DNA from: Loktanella sp. Alg231-35
GTDB lineage: Bacteria > Pseudomonadota > Alphaproteobacteria > Rhodobacterales > Rhodobacteraceae
Direction of reading: 5' to 3'
Length of the DNA stretch: 64,000 bases
Assembly: GCF_900143545.1 (NCBI RefSeq)
Contig: NZ_FREV01000003.1
Span: 124,001 to 188,000 of the forward strand
This document shows, piece by piece, positions 9,639-19,970 of the stretch. The position numbers were made by a program, and so were the translations under genes. The number at the start of each line of letters is the position of its first letter. Within the stretch, counting starts at the first letter, position 1. A model generated the notes under the pieces. The model did not search any database and was not told where the DNA came from. It was given only the letters and a program-made list of their open reading frames with translations.

Positions 9639-9854
9639 TTAGGCGCCGTAGGCGGCGTCAAATGCGATTGCTTTGATTGCGCTGCGCGAAATACCCATAT
9701 CGTCAAGATCGCGATTGCTGAGGCATTCCAGCTCGGCAACCGTTGTGCGGTAGATTTTGCGTTTCGCGGCGTTTTCCGCCATATCAGCCCGGAATGCAGC
9801 AAAGCGCTGACCAAGGGAGAAACCGACAAAGCCTGTGTCTGTGTTATATGTCAT
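9639..9854 (-). CDS. ccaA: DUF1127 small protein, CcaA-like
   Basis: This 71-residue basic protein has the C-terminal DUF1127 pattern RTTVAELECLSNRDLDDMGISRSAI, ending in AAYGA. DUF1127 proteins are small, arginine-rich and often RNA-linked. In Rhodobacter sphaeroides a DUF1127 gene (CcaA) is co-transcribed with the downstream CcsR small RNAs and expressed under stress from heat-shock sigma-factor promoters. The same order is seen here: the CcsR hairpins begin 9 bases after the stop. The promoter should lie in 9855-10000 on the minus strand; I could not assign one with confidence. Confidence 0.88.
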   Translation of the reverse strand: MTYNTDTGFVGFSLGQRFAAFRADMAENAAKRKIYRTTVAELECLSNRDLDDMGISRSAIKAIAFDAAYGA

Positions 9855-10103
9855 GTGCTCATCTCTTTTCGTAATGCTCGGATGATGTGTTTCATCCTGT
9901 TGCCGCTAACATGTATGATAATGCTGCAACTGCACAATATCCGTTTCGACAATGCTGCTATGCAGAAATTGCATAAGCGCTGCTGACCTAACGTCATCAA
10001 TCTGTTACATTTTCCGGCATCTTTTTCCGAACCCTTGCGCTTTGCCCAAAACGTGCCAGATGGTGGTAGGAATTTAGACACTTTTGAAAGTCGAGGACCT
10101 CTC

Positions 10104-11177
10104 ATGCCTGTCACCCGCGATGTAATACTAGGCGCTCTGTCACGGCTCACGTTACCGGGCGGCGACAATATGGTGTCGCGTGACATGATCAGGGCGTTGA
10201 ATATCGAAGGCGCCAGCGTCCGTTTTGTTATTGAAGCGGCCGACCCAAGTGAGGCCGCCAAGATGGACGGCGTCCGCCGCGCAGCCGAGGATCTGGTCCG
10301 CAGTCTAGACGGGGTTGATAGTGCATCGGTGGTTCTGACTGCCCATGGCCCTGCGCCCAAAGCGCCAGAACCGCCGTCGCTGAAGGTGGGCCGTCACCCA
10401 ACCCCGCAAGCGGGCCCTGCGAAAGTGGCTGGTGTGGACCGGATCATCGCCATCGGCTCTGGCAAGGGCGGTGTTGGCAAATCGACCGTGTCCTCAAACC
10501 TTGCGGTGGCCCTTGCGCGTGAAGGGCGGCGCGTCGGTTTATTGGATGCCGATATCTATGGGCCGTCGCAGCCTCGGATGATGGGCGTCAACAAACGCCC
10601 CGGCAGCCCGGACGGCAAAACCATCATCCCGTTGCAAGCACATGGCGTGACGATGATGTCCATTGGCCTGATGATGGAAGAAGGCAAAGCGGTGGTCTGG
10701 CGTGGCCCCATGCTGATGGGTGCGTTGCAGCAGATGCTGGGACAGGTGCAATGGGGCGAGTTGGACGTGTTGATCGTTGATCTGCCCCCCGGCACAGGCG
10801 ATGTGCAATTGACCCTTTGCCAGAAAACCGAATTGACCGGTGCAGTAGTTGTCAGCACACCGCAGGACGTGGCCTTGATCGACGCACGCAAGGCGCTGGA
10901 TATGTTTGGTTCCTTGCGCACGCCTGTTCTGGGCATGATCGAAAACATGTCGAGCTTTGTTTGCCCGTCTTGCGGAACCGAAAGCCATATCTTTGGGCAC
11001 GGCGGTGTGGTGGCCGAGGCTGAAAAAATCGGCGTGCCCTTCTTGGGCGCGCTGCCGATTGATCTGGATACCCGGTTGGCCGGTGATGCGGGCACACCCA
11101 TTGCCGCAGGTGACGGCCCAATGGCCGACGCCTATCGGCAGTTGGCCCGCCGCTTTATCGATGGTGGCATGGCGTGA
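10104..11177 (+). CDS. mrp: Mrp/NBP35 family iron-sulfur carrier ATPase
   Basis: The protein has 357 residues from ATG 10104, which has CGAGGA upstream; an earlier in-frame ATG at 10035 would add 23 unconserved residues. An N-terminal DUF59-like domain ([15 protein letters not shown]) precedes a ParA-type P-loop [10 protein letters not shown] at about 118-127 and [14 protein letters not shown]. The CPSCG motif near residue 286 provides the bridging cluster cysteines. Mrp/ApbC proteins carry and transfer iron-sulfur clusters in the cytoplasm. The stop codon overlaps the GTG start of the next gene, so they form one unit. Confidence 0.9.
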   Translation: MPVTRDVILGALSRLTLPGGDNMVSRDMIRALNIEGASVRFVIEAADPSEAAKMDGVRRAAEDLVRSLDGVDSASVVLTAHGPAPKAPEPPSLKVGRHPTPQAGPAKVAGVDRIIAIGSGKGGVGKSTVSSNLAVALAREGRRVGLLDADIYGPSQPRMMGVNKRPGSPDGKTIIPLQAHGVTMMSIGLMMEEGKAVVWRGPMLMGALQQMLGQVQWGELDVLIVDLPPGTGDVQLTLCQKTELTGAVVVSTPQDVALIDARKALDMFGSLRTPVLGMIENMSSFVCPSCGTESHIFGHGGVVAEAEKIGVPFLGALPIDLDTRLAGDAGTPIAAGDGPMADAYRQLARRFIDGGMA

Positions 11178-11665
11178 TCACCATCCGAGAGGCGCTGGAG
11201 CCGGATTATGAGGCCATCTGGCCGATGATCCGCGACGTCTTTCGGGCAGGTGAGACCTACGCCGTCGATCCCCGGATCAGCAAAGAAGCGGCGCGCAGCT
11301 ATTGGATGGGGCAGGCGGCCAAGACCTTTGTTGCCGTCACTGACGCCGGGATCGTCGGGACATACTATATCAAGACGAACCAGCCCGGCGGTGGTGCGCA
11401 TATCTGCAACTGCGGTTATGTCGTGGATCCCCGCGCGCAAGGGCAGGGGGTGGCGCGTCAGATGTGCGAACATTCGCAAGACGCCGCGCGCGCTCTTGGT
11501 TACCGGGCCATGCAGTTCAACTTTGTTCTGGCCAGCAATGCCGGCGCGGTTGGTCTTTGGCATCGATTGGGGTTTGAAACCATCGGAACCATCCCTGACG
11601 CCTTCGATCATCCGCGTTTGGGCGTGGTCGACGCCTTTGTCATGCATAAGCGGCTTGTTCCCTAA
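11174..11665 (+). CDS. GNAT family N-acetyltransferase
   Basis: The 163-residue product starts at a GTG that overlaps the mrp stop (GTGA). It has the GNAT fold signatures: [18 protein letters not shown] at the N-terminus, [18 protein letters not shown] containing the acetyl-CoA phosphate loop QGQGVA, and [20 protein letters not shown] near the C-terminus. The acceptor substrate cannot be told. A hairpin with a T-run about 120 bases downstream likely ends the transcript. Confidence 0.85.
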   Translation: MITIREALEPDYEAIWPMIRDVFRAGETYAVDPRISKEAARSYWMGQAAKTFVAVTDAGIVGTYYIKTNQPGGGAHICNCGYVVDPRAQGQGVARQMCEHSQDAARALGYRAMQFNFVLASNAGAVGLWHRLGFETIGTIPDAFDHPRLGVVDAFVMHKRLVP

Positions 11666-11786
11666 ATGGGCGCCGGCTGGCAATTGAGTCACACTTTCGG
11701 GATTTAATGGAATCTGTGTGAGATTCGAATCGTGAATTGGAAAATTTGCCGATAGATCAAGCTGCGAGAGCTGTACTCTGGTCGGT

Positions 11787-11812
11787 TTTGGTCGAAACAC
11801 CAAAGTTTTTTT
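11787..11812 (+). terminator. Intrinsic terminator after mrp-GNAT unit
   Basis: A TTTGGT stem pairs with ACCAAA around the loop CGAAAC, followed by G and seven T residues. The stem is short and AT-rich, but the T-run is clear. It separates the mrp-acetyltransferase unit from the dcw leader. Confidence 0.55.
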
Positions 11813-12262
11813 CAAAAATTGAAGACCATCAATTTTCCATCGATTTCGCTATATATAGTGTATGATTTGTCTTCAGTGTCTACCTGTATTCGTTTTTGTG
11901 ACCCAGTCGTCCTGCATTACGGTGCCCCGAACCTCCGAAAACACCATCGAGTTCCATGAATTCCCAGAAAACTGTTGATCGGTGAGGCAAGTGATGCCAC
12001 AACTGTTTCACGGTAATGACGAACACACTTTCAAAAGGGGCATACTAAGAACCCCAACCGGCAAAAGCAGGTTTCATACAGGCTTCGCCATTACCGAAAC
12101 TAGATCCGGCGCGTGAGCGAGCAGACATCCCCCCAGGTGGCACGCGCAGTCGGACTTTCCCAGAGATGGGACGAGGCGGCGGATTGTGCAGTGGCAGCAG
12201 CGCAATCCGCCGTTTTCACATCTAAGGCAAATTTTCGGGGGGCAAACGAGGGCCAAAGGACA
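11813..12262 (+). other. Long structured leader of the dcw cluster (UpsM-like candidate)
   Basis: No convincing gene lies between the acetyltransferase and mraZ. The first part (11820-11870) is AT-rich with TATATATAGTG and TATGAT, a plausible promoter zone, though no good -35 was assignable. Further on, CGGTAATG-A-CGAA (12011-12023) pairs with TTCG-C-CATTACCG (12084-12096), a 12-bp stem with one mismatch that encloses a smaller GGGG/CCCC hairpin. In Rhodobacter sphaeroides the dcw cluster has an unusually long leader that yields the small RNA UpsM. Position and structure here fit such an element, but I cannot show sequence homology. Codons of mraZ could also extend upstream to 12113, without alignment support. 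Confidence 0.4.
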
Positions 12263-12757
12263 GTGGGTCAGAGTTTCACAGGCGAACACACCCAAAAGGT
12301 GGACGGTAAGGGGCGTATGTCGATCCCTGCTGATTTTCGTCGCGTGCTCGAAGCGGGTGATCCTGATTGGACCCCCGGCCTCTTCCCTCGCATGTACCTG
12401 CTTTATGGCGATCACCTGAAGAACCAGTTGCACGGCTATACTGTCGAAGAATTCAGCAATGTTGTGGATCAGATCAACGCCTTGCCGCGCGGATCGTCGG
12501 ATAAGAAAAAACTGTCGCGCCTGATCATTGGCCAGTCCATCCGTCTGGACGTTGATAAGGACGGCCGCACCGTCATGCCAATTAAGCAGCGCCAAAAGCT
12601 GGGTCTGACCGATGGCGAGCTGACGTTCAGCGGGCTGGGTGATCATTTTGAGATTTGGAAAGCCGAGACATTTGCCCAAGAGGTGGCAGATGATCTGGGC
12701 GACTGGTTGGACGCACAAGAGGATGGCTTTGATCCGCTCATCCTGTTGGACGCTTAG
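12263..12757 (+). CDS. mraZ: Transcriptional regulator MraZ
   Basis: The 164-residue product has two AbrB-like repeats: [21 protein letters not shown] near the N-terminus and a second half with [16 protein letters not shown]. MraZ binds repeats upstream of its own operon and represses dcw expression in other bacteria. GTG 12263 was chosen because the conserved family N-terminus begins there, with AAAGGA just upstream; the open frame extends to 12113 with unconserved sequence. I saw no clear series of GTGGG/TGGGA boxes upstream. It opens the dcw cluster and ends two bases before rsmH. Confidence 0.88.
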   Translation: MGQSFTGEHTQKVDGKGRMSIPADFRRVLEAGDPDWTPGLFPRMYLLYGDHLKNQLHGYTVEEFSNVVDQINALPRGSSDKKKLSRLIIGQSIRLDVDKDGRTVMPIKQRQKLGLTDGELTFSGLGDHFEIWKAETFAQEVADDLGDWLDAQEDGFDPLILLDA

Positions 12758-12759
12758 AG

Positions 12760-13746
12760 ATGATGACTGCTGCCGCTGACACATCCCCGCATATTCCCGT
12801 CCTGATCAGACCGCTCATCGCAGCGGTCTCGCCTGTTTCTGGGGTCTGGCTTGACGGTACCTTTGGCAATGGCGGTTATACCCGTGAATTGCTGACCGCT
12901 GGTGCCGACAAGGTAATCGGCGTGGACCGTGACCCGCTGGCGTTTGAGATGGCGTCAGATTGGATTGGCGATTACGGCGATCGGATTGAAACGGTCGCAG
13001 GTGTGTTTTCCAAACTCGATGACTATGCGCAGGACCTCGACGGTGTGGTGCTTGATCTTGGGGTCAGCTCTATGCAGCTTGATTTGGCCGAGCGCGGTTT
13101 TTCTTTCATGCGTGACGGCCCGCTTGATATGCGCATGTCGCAGGATGGCCCATCGGCGGCGGACCTTTGCAATGACGGTGATGAAGCGGAACTGGCTGAT
13201 ATCATTTATCTTTACGGTGAAGAGCGCGCGTCGCGTCGCATCGCCAAGGCGATTGTCGCGGCCCGTCCGCTGACGACAACGCTGCAACTGGCCAAAATCG
13301 TTGAAGGGTGTCTGCCCCGCGCAAAGCCCGGTCAATCGCACCCTGCCACCCGCACCTTTCAGGCGCTGCGCATTGCCGTGAATAACGAATACGGCGAATT
13401 GGCCGAAGGCCTGATGGCCGCCGAACGCGCATTGAAACCGGGTGGACAGCTGGCCGTTGTGACCTTTCATTCGGTCGAAGACCGCATGGTCAAACGTTTC
13501 TTGCAGGCGCGCTCTGGCAACACCGCCAATGCCAACCGCTACGCGCCGGAAGTCGCACAGGTGACGCCCGCGTGGCGGATCGAAAAACGCAAGGCGATTG
13601 GTCCCGACGAACAGGAACTGGCGGAAAATCCACGGTCACGGTCGGCCAAGCTGCGCGTCGCAATCCGCACTGACGCTCCGGCAGAGCCGATTGATCCCGC
13701 GGCATTGGGCATGCCGATGAAAAAGCAAAAGAAGGGGGGCAGGTAG
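12760..13746 (+). CDS. rsmH: 16S rRNA (cytosine-1402 N4) methyltransferase RsmH
   Basis: The product of 328 residues has the SAM-binding motif [14 protein letters not shown] near residue 30, [13 protein letters not shown] near 95, and [17 protein letters not shown] and [14 protein letters not shown] downstream, all diagnostic of RsmH (MraW). It methylates C1402 in the ribosomal decoding centre. Two adjacent ATG codons (12760, 12763) could start it. It is the second gene of the dcw cluster and abuts ftsL with no gap. The Lys-rich C-terminus (KKQKKGGR) is a usual tail. Confidence 0.95.
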   Translation: MMTAAADTSPHIPVLIRPLIAAVSPVSGVWLDGTFGNGGYTRELLTAGADKVIGVDRDPLAFEMASDWIGDYGDRIETVAGVFSKLDDYAQDLDGVVLDLGVSSMQLDLAERGFSFMRDGPLDMRMSQDGPSAADLCNDGDEAELADIIYLYGEERASRRIAKAIVAARPLTTTLQLAKIVEGCLPRAKPGQSHPATRTFQALRIAVNNEYGELAEGLMAAERALKPGGQLAVVTFHSVEDRMVKRFLQARSGNTANANRYAPEVAQVTPAWRIEKRKAIGPDEQELAENPRSRSAKLRVAIRTDAPAEPIDPAALGMPMKKQKKGGR

Positions 13747-14106
13747 ATGCGTGGTTTGTTTTTTGTTTTAGCCGCTCTGGCGGTTATGGGGCTCGCGTTC
13801 TGGGCCTATCAGGAAAACTACAAGACCCAAGGTGCGATCGCCGAGGTGCGTGATCTGCATCAGGACATCGGGCGGGCCCATGAACGTCTGGGCATGCTGC
13901 GCGCCGAATGGGCCTATCTGAACCGGCCTGACCGGCTGGTTGACCTTGCCGACCTGAACTTTGACCGCCTTGGCCTTTTGCCCCTGATGCCTGACGCCTT
14001 TGGCGCGGTCGATCAGGTCATCTATCCCGCTCCGCCGATCCTGCCCATTACTAACCCGATTGAACTGTCATCAGATGCCATGGGCGCGTTGGAGAATGAT
14101 CTATGA
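13747..14106 (+). CDS. ftsL: Cell division protein FtsL
   Basis: The product is 119 residues: an N-terminal membrane helix (about 4-22) followed by a heptad-rich segment EVRDLHQDIGRAHERLGMLRAEWAYLNRP, characteristic of alphaproteobacterial FtsL. FtsL forms a periplasmic coiled coil with FtsB and helps activate the FtsWI synthase. The gene starts right after the rsmH stop and overlaps ftsI by four bases. Identification rests on position and topology more than on strong motifs. Confidence 0.88.
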   Translation: MRGLFFVLAALAVMGLAFWAYQENYKTQGAIAEVRDLHQDIGRAHERLGMLRAEWAYLNRPDRLVDLADLNFDRLGLLPLMPDAFGAVDQVIYPAPPILPITNPIELSSDAMGALENDL

Positions 14107-15887
14107 TCCGCACGCCGCTCCGCCCTTTGGCTCGTGTTCTGAAGGCCCGCGCGAAAGGCGAAGACCCCGACGCGATCGAGGCGGAGAACCGGGCCCGCCG
14201 CCACGAGGCGATAGCCGACAAGCAACGCCAGCGCGCCGAAGGGCGTCTGTTGGTGCTGGGGCTTGCGTTCTTTTGTGCCTTTGGTGTGATCGGGATGCGG
14301 ATGGCAACGCTGGCCTCTGCGATCCCCGAAGAGCCGCGTGCCTCTGCAGTTGGTAATCCCATCATTGGGCAACGCTCTGATATCGTTGATAGAAATGGGC
14401 GCATTCTGGCGACAAACCTTGCCACGCATTCGCTCTATGCCCATCCGCAGGACATGATTGATCCGGTGCAGGCCGCCAAGGGTTTGGTTCAGATTTTCCC
14501 CGAACTGGATGAGGAAGAACTGCTCACTGATTTCACCGGTGATCGGCGGTTCCTTTGGATTCGCCGCCAGATCAGCCCCGAGCAAATGCAGGCAGTGCAT
14601 GATATCGGCTCTCCGGGTTTGCTCTTTGGCCCGCGCGAGATGCGCCTTTACCCCAACGGCCCGATTGCCGCACATATTCTGGGCGGTGCCAGCTATGGTC
14701 GCGAAGGTGTCGCCTCTGCCGAGGTGGTCGGCGTCGCCGGGGTTGAGCGTCAGTTTGACGGTTTCCTGCGTGATCCCGGCAATGAAGGTGCGCCGCTTGC
14801 ATTGTCCCTTGATCTGACTGTGCAAGCCGCAGCCGAACAGGTGCTGGCGGGTGGCATGTCGATCATGAATGCCAAAGGTGCCGCGTCGGTTCTGATGGAT
14901 ATTCATACCGGCGAGATCATTTCGATGGTCTCTTTGCCGGATTTTGATCCTAACAATCGCCCTCAGGTCCTGACGACGGGTGATCAGTCGGACAGCCCCT
15001 TGTTTAACCGGGCGGTGCAGGGTGTTTATGAACTGGGGTCGGTTTTTAAGATTTTTGCGGTCGCGCAGGCCATGGAACTTGGCTTGGTCAATCCCAATAC
15101 GATGATTGACACCCAAGGTCCGCTGACGTGGGGTCGTTTCCGCATTCGCGATTTTCATGACTACGGGCCAGAGCTAAGCACAACGGATGTGATCGTGGAG
15201 TCCTCGAACATTGGCACAGCACGGATTGCGATGCAGATCGGTGCACAGCGCCAAAAGGAATTCCTGGGCTCGCTTGGGTTTCTGGCACCAACAGGGTTGG
15301 AAATGGTCGAAGCGCCCACAGGCCGCCCACTTCTTCCGCCAAACTGGTCAGAGATATCGACCATGACGATTTCCTATGGTCACGGCTTATCCTCTTCTCC
15401 GGTGCATCTGGCGGCGGGTTATGCATCTTTGTTGAACGGCGGCACGCGGGTTGAACCAACTTTGCTGCGCCAATCCGAAAGTGAGATCGGCCCGCGTGTA
15501 GTGAGTGAAGCCGTCAGCGCCCGCGCCCGCGACATGCTGCGTCAGGTAGTGACACGCGGGACGGCCTCCTTTGGTGATGTGCCGGGCTATGCCGTTGGCG
15601 GGAAAACCGGAACAGCGGATAAGCCGCGCGCGCAGGGTGGTGGGTACTACGATGACAAGGTCATCGCGACTTTCGCGTCTGTTTTCCCGGCCAATGATCC
15701 GCAATACGTGCTGGTGGTCTCGCTTGATGAACCCTCCGAGAATTCGGGCGCCGAGCCGCGCCGCACTGCAGGTTGGACAGCCGTGCCCATCGCGGCCGAG
15801 ATGATCCGTCGCGTCGCGCCCCTTTTGGGGGTTAGACCACAAGTGGACAGGCCTCAGCAGGTCGGTGTAACACTCACCTCAAACTAG
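14103..15887 (+). CDS. ftsI: Peptidoglycan transpeptidase FtsI (PBP3)
   Basis: This 594-residue class B penicillin-binding protein has one N-terminal membrane helix (about residues 43-62) and a non-catalytic domain. The transpeptidase domain has Ser-Val-Phe-Lys (ELGSVFKIF, Ser near 313), the SSN motif (near 366) and KTGT (near 500). It crosslinks septal peptidoglycan in the periplasm together with FtsW. It overlaps ftsL (ATGA) and precedes murE by 13 bases. Length and motif spacing are normal. Confidence 0.95.
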   Translation: MIRTPLRPLARVLKARAKGEDPDAIEAENRARRHEAIADKQRQRAEGRLLVLGLAFFCAFGVIGMRMATLASAIPEEPRASAVGNPIIGQRSDIVDRNGRILATNLATHSLYAHPQDMIDPVQAAKGLVQIFPELDEEELLTDFTGDRRFLWIRRQISPEQMQAVHDIGSPGLLFGPREMRLYPNGPIAAHILGGASYGREGVASAEVVGVAGVERQFDGFLRDPGNEGAPLALSLDLTVQAAAEQVLAGGMSIMNAKGAASVLMDIHTGEIISMVSLPDFDPNNRPQVLTTGDQSDSPLFNRAVQGVYELGSVFKIFAVAQAMELGLVNPNTMIDTQGPLTWGRFRIRDFHDYGPELSTTDVIVESSNIGTARIAMQIGAQRQKEFLGSLGFLAPTGLEMVEAPTGRPLLPPNWSEISTMTISYGHGLSSSPVHLAAGYASLLNGGTRVEPTLLRQSESEIGPRVVSEAVSARARDMLRQVVTRGTASFGDVPGYAVGGKTGTADKPRAQGGGYYDDKVIATFASVFPANDPQYVLVVSLDEPSENSGAEPRRTAGWTAVPIAAEMIRRVAPLLGVRPQVDRPQQVGVTLTSN

Positions 15888-15900
15888 GCGAGGGCGGGCA

Positions 15901-17388
15901 ATGAAATCACTGGCAGAACTGGGGCTGACGGCGCAAGGCGGACGCGAGGCGCAGATCACCGGGCTGGCCGTGGACAGCCGCGAGGTTAAGCCGGGGTTCC
16001 TTTTTGCCGCATTGCCGGGCGCACGGGTCCATGGGGCCGAATTTATCCAATACGCCCTGCGTATGCAGGCGGGTGCTATTCTGACTGACAGTGAAGGCGC
16101 GCGGATCGCGGTGGACGAATTGGCTGGCAGCGGGGCGGCTTTGGTTGTGGCCCAAGATCCAAGGCAGGCCTTGGCACAAACGGCATCGCTTTGGTTTGGG
16201 GCGCATCCGGGCACCGTTGTTGCGGTCACGGGCACCAATGGAAAGACATCCATATCGACATTCTGCCGACAAATTTGGGAAGAGCTGCAAATTGCAGGTG
16301 TCAACCTTGGCACCACAGGGGTGGAAGGCGCATGGACCCATCCGCTGAAACACACAACACCCGAACCGATCACCCTGCACAGGGTCATGGCCCAAGCCGC
16401 GCAAGAGGGGATCACCCATGTCGCGATGGAGGCCTCTTCCCACGGCCTTGACCAGCGCCGGTTGGACGGTGTGCTGCTGGCCGCGGCAGGGTTTTCGAAC
16501 TTCACGCAGGACCATCTGGACTACCACGAAACCTTTGAGGCCTATTTCGACGCCAAGATGGGGCTGTTCACCCGCATTCTGTCTGACGACGGTGTTGCGG
16601 TGATCAATTTGGATGATCCCAAAGGCCCAGAGGTTGCCGTGATCTGTGCCGAACGCGGGCAAGAGATCATTGGCGTAGGCCGCCACCCTGACGCCCGGCT
16701 ACGCCTAACCGGGCAGCGGTTTGATGCGACCGGGCAGGATCTGCTCTTTGAATGGCAAGGCAAGGCGCGACAAACGCGGCTGGGCCTCATCGGTGGGTTT
16801 CAGGCCGAGAATGTGCTGCTTGCCGCTGGTTTGGTGATTGCTGCGGGCGCTGATCCCGCAGATGTGTTCGATGCGCTGCCGCACCTCAGCACTGTGCGTG
16901 GCCGAATGGAACTGGCCGCCACCCGCGAAAGCGGTGCGGCGGTTTTTGTCGACTACGCCCATACGCCAGATGCGGTTCAGACCGCCCTGCAAGCCATGCG
17001 TCCGCATGTCATGGGCCGGATTGTTGCGATTGTCGGCGCAGGTGGTGACAGAGATACGGCCAAACGCCCGCTGATGGGTGCTGCGGCAGCGAACAACGCG
17101 GATATCGTGATTGTGACGGATGACAATCCTCGATCAGAGGACCCCGCGACAATCCGTGCCGCCGTTTTGGCGGGTGCGGTTGCCACTGGTGGCACCGATA
17201 GTATTTCTGAATTCGGCGACCGTGCCGAGGCGATCTTGCGTGGCATTGACATGCTGGGCGCGGGTGACGCGTTGCTGATTGCGGGCAAGGGCCACGAAAC
17301 GGGGCAGGTTGTGGGCGATGCGGTGCTGCCATTTGATGATGTCGAACAGGCCAGCGTTGCCGTTGCGGCCCTTGAGGGGCGGATATGA
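15901..17388 (+). CDS. murE: UDP-MurNAc-tripeptide synthetase MurE (meso-DAP adding)
   Basis: The 495-residue ligase adds the third stem-peptide residue to UDP-MurNAc-L-Ala-D-Glu. The P-loop TGTNGKTS lies near residue 112, EASSHGLDQRR near 180, and the DNPR motif in VTDDNPRSEDP near 405 marks specificity for meso-diaminopimelate. A GAGGGCGGG stretch precedes the ATG. The stop overlaps the start of murF by four bases, indicating coupled translation. Confidence 0.95.
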   Translation: MKSLAELGLTAQGGREAQITGLAVDSREVKPGFLFAALPGARVHGAEFIQYALRMQAGAILTDSEGARIAVDELAGSGAALVVAQDPRQALAQTASLWFGAHPGTVVAVTGTNGKTSISTFCRQIWEELQIAGVNLGTTGVEGAWTHPLKHTTPEPITLHRVMAQAAQEGITHVAMEASSHGLDQRRLDGVLLAAAGFSNFTQDHLDYHETFEAYFDAKMGLFTRILSDDGVAVINLDDPKGPEVAVICAERGQEIIGVGRHPDARLRLTGQRFDATGQDLLFEWQGKARQTRLGLIGGFQAENVLLAAGLVIAAGADPADVFDALPHLSTVRGRMELAATRESGAAVFVDYAHTPDAVQTALQAMRPHVMGRIVAIVGAGGDRDTAKRPLMGAAAANNADIVIVTDDNPRSEDPATIRAAVLAGAVATGGTDSISEFGDRAEAILRGIDMLGAGDALLIAGKGHETGQVVGDAVLPFDDVEQASVAVAALEGRI

Positions 17389-18818
17389 GTGCGCTTTGGA
17401 CCTCAGCCGATGCCGCCGTTGCGACGGGTGGCCAAACCACGGGTGATTGGCAAGCAACAGGTGTGTCCATTGATACAAGGACACTCGCGCAAGGTGATCT
17501 TTTTGTTGCGCTCAAAGACATCAGAGATGGGCACGAATTTGTCGCTCAGGCCTTGGAAAAAGGTGCCGCAGCGGCGCTTGTGACCCACCGACCGGAAGGT
17601 GTCGCAGAGGATGCGCCACTGCTGGTTGTCCCTGATGTTTTACAAGCGCTAGAGGCGCTGGGGCGTGCAGCGCGCGCACGCACAGGCGCAAGGATTGCCG
17701 CGATTACCGGGTCTGTTGGCAAGACCTCGACCAAAGAAATGCTGCGCGCGGTTTTGTCCAAACAGGGTAAATGCCATGCTGCAGAGGCCTCTTACAACAA
17801 CCACTGGGGCGTTCCACTGACCTTGGCCCGCATGCCGGCTGATACCGACTATGCCGTGATCGAAATCGGGATGAGCAATCCCGGTGAAATTGGGCCATTG
17901 TCCGAAATGGCCCGCCCGCATGTGGCGATGATCACCACGGTCGCGGCGGCGCATCTGGCGTCGTTTGACAATCTGGCTGGCATTGCCGTGGAAAAGGCCA
18001 GCATCATGGATGGCTTGGAGCCGGGCGGTGCTGCGGTTCTCAATGGCGACATCGAAACCACGATGATTTTGCAGGACCATGCCAGAAGGCTTGGTGTGAC
18101 GCAGATGTTGTTTGGCGAAAATGCCCCCGACTGGACGCTGCAGAACGTGCGGTTAAATGGTGATGTCACGATCATTACGGCCCGTCATGGGGATGATGAG
18201 TATCTCTTTAAACTTTCAGTTCCGGGGCGACATTTTGCGATGAACGCGCTGGGTGTGCTGGCTGTCGCTGATGCGCTTGGTGCTGATCCCGTTGCCGCGT
18301 CGCTCGACATTGCAACTTGGGTGCCGCCCGCTGGGCGCGGCACGCGCGAGGTCATTGTAACCGATATGGCCAATGATGGCGAAAGCTTTGAATTGCTCGA
18401 TGATGCGTTCAACGCCAATCCGACGTCATTGGTGGCCTCTCTTGAGGTGCTCGCGGCCTCACAACCAACGGACAACGTGGGCCGCATTGTCAAAGGACGT
18501 CGGATCGCGATCTTGGGTGATATGCTGGAATTGGGACCGGACGAGGTGCAGATGCACCGCGACATGGCAGCCAACGCAGATTTGCAGCGGCTTGATCTGA
18601 TCCACTGCGCGGGGCCTTTGATGCATCACCTGTGGCAAGCGCTGCCCGAAGAACAGCGTGGACACTGGGCCGAGACCGCCAAGGACCTGATCCCCAAAAC
18701 TGCGCGGCTGGTTGATGCAGGCGATGTCGTGCTGGTCAAAGGCTCCAAGGGGAGCAAAGTCAGCCTGATTGTTGACGCCATCCGCAAACTGGGGCATCGG
18801 CGCCCCCAAGAAGACTAA
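17385..18818 (+). CDS. murF: UDP-MurNAc-pentapeptide synthetase MurF
   Basis: The 477-residue ligase adds D-Ala-D-Ala to the UDP-MurNAc-tripeptide. Motifs include [14 protein letters not shown] (P-loop near residue 107), [13 protein letters not shown] and [14 protein letters not shown], then DAFNANPTS near 345 and a C-terminal [11 protein letters not shown]. It overlaps murE by ATGA. mraY begins 10 bases downstream behind an AAAGGA ribosome site. Confidence 0.95.
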   Translation: MSALWTSADAAVATGGQTTGDWQATGVSIDTRTLAQGDLFVALKDIRDGHEFVAQALEKGAAAALVTHRPEGVAEDAPLLVVPDVLQALEALGRAARARTGARIAAITGSVGKTSTKEMLRAVLSKQGKCHAAEASYNNHWGVPLTLARMPADTDYAVIEIGMSNPGEIGPLSEMARPHVAMITTVAAAHLASFDNLAGIAVEKASIMDGLEPGGAAVLNGDIETTMILQDHARRLGVTQMLFGENAPDWTLQNVRLNGDVTIITARHGDDEYLFKLSVPGRHFAMNALGVLAVADALGADPVAASLDIATWVPPAGRGTREVIVTDMANDGESFELLDDAFNANPTSLVASLEVLAASQPTDNVGRIVKGRRIAILGDMLELGPDEVQMHRDMAANADLQRLDLIHCAGPLMHHLWQALPEEQRGHWAETAKDLIPKTARLVDAGDVVLVKGSKGSKVSLIVDAIRKLGHRRPQED

Positions 18819-18828
18819 AGGACATGCA

Positions 18829-19911
18829 ATGCTTTATTGGCTGACGGCTCTCTCTGATGGTGGCGATTTTTACAACCTGTTTCGCTATATCACGTTCCGG
18901 GCAGGCGGAGCCTTTATGACCGCATTGCTCTTTGGGTTTATCTTTGGACCACCGCTGATCAACGTACTGCGGCGCAAGCAGGGCAAGGGCCAACCTATTC
19001 GTGACGATGGTCCCGAAGGGCATTTTGTTAAGCAAGGCACACCTACAATGGGTGGCTTGCTGATCGTGGGTGCGCTGACCTTTTCGACGCTGTTGTGGGC
19101 GCGGCTGGACAATCCTTTTGTCTGGATGGTGCTGTTCGTGACGCTGTCGTTTGCGGCTATCGGCTTTGCCGATGATTATTCAAAGGTATCCAAGCAAAAC
19201 ACCGCCGGGGTGTCCGGCAAGGTGCGCATCCTGTTGGGTATTCTGATTGCGGGCATCGCAGGCTATTGGGCGGCGGCCTATCACCCCGATGATTTGACCA
19301 ACCAACTGGCACTGCCGATCTTCAAGGACACGCTGATCAATCTTGGCATCCTGTTCATTCCCTTTGCGATTATCGTGATTGTTGGGGCGGCCAATGCGGT
19401 GAACCTCACCGATGGTCTGGACGGCCTGGCCATTATGCCCGTGATGATTGCCGCAGGCACGTTTGGGGTGATTGCCTATGCGGTTGGTCGGACCGACTTT
19501 ACCCAATATCTGGATGTGCATTACGTCCCGCAAACTGGTGAAATCCTCATCTTTTCGATGGGTCTGATTGGCGGCGGTTTGGGCTTCTTGTGGTACAACG
19601 CGCCACCGGCGGCGGTATTCATGGGTGATACCGGATCACTGGCCCTTGGCGGCGCACTGGGCGCAATTGCGGTGGCCACCAAGCACGAGATTGTTCTTGC
19701 CATCGTTGGTGGTCTGTTTGTCGTCGAGGCGCTTTCGGTGATCATTCAAGTGCTGTATTTCAAGAAAACCGGCAAGCGCGTGTTCCTGATGGCCCCGATC
19801 CACCACCACTATGAGAAAAAGGGCTGGGCCGAGCCGCAAATCGTGATCCGTTTTTGGATTATCTCACTTATTCTGGCGATGATTGGTCTGGCCACATTGA
19901 AGGTCCGCTAG
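18829..19911 (+). CDS. mraY: Phospho-MurNAc-pentapeptide transferase MraY
   Basis: This polytopic membrane enzyme of 360 residues transfers phospho-MurNAc-pentapeptide to undecaprenyl phosphate, forming lipid I. It shows the catalytic FADDYSK (DD pair), [10 protein letters not shown] and the [12 protein letters not shown] loop of the family, with about ten membrane helices. ATG 18829 was chosen for its AAAGGA ribosome site and family N-terminus MLYWLTAL; the frame is open to 18769, inside murF. Confidence 0.95.
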   Translation: MLYWLTALSDGGDFYNLFRYITFRAGGAFMTALLFGFIFGPPLINVLRRKQGKGQPIRDDGPEGHFVKQGTPTMGGLLIVGALTFSTLLWARLDNPFVWMVLFVTLSFAAIGFADDYSKVSKQNTAGVSGKVRILLGILIAGIAGYWAAAYHPDDLTNQLALPIFKDTLINLGILFIPFAIIVIVGAANAVNLTDGLDGLAIMPVMIAAGTFGVIAYAVGRTDFTQYLDVHYVPQTGEILIFSMGLIGGGLGFLWYNAPPAAVFMGDTGSLALGGALGAIAVATKHEIVLAIVGGLFVVEALSVIIQVLYFKKTGKRVFLMAPIHHHYEKKGWAEPQIVIRFWIISLILAMIGLATLKVR

Positions 19912-19970
19912 GTTCACATTGCTGCCGTGATCTGGCGTCACGGTGGTGATGACAAACGAAAGGCAAGCCC

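Noticed and set aside
9370..9642. Plus-strand open frames across the CcsR array, and the GGAGG series read as ribosome sites
   Set aside because: Each GGAGG lies in a hairpin loop, the stems pair best (with G-U) as minus-strand RNA, and no conserved peptide follows them.
11715..11735. A TTCGAATC stretch recalling a tRNA T-loop
   Set aside because: No acceptor, D or anticodon stems could be folded around it; no tRNA gene was found in the window.
12113..12262. Fifty-codon N-terminal extension of MraZ
   Set aside because: The MraZ family N-terminus aligns from the GTG at 12263; the upstream residues look like leader sequence.
11870..12262. MraZ binding boxes (series of GTGGG/TGGGA)
   Set aside because: Only one isolated TGGGA was found near 12166, without the regular 10-bp spaced series.
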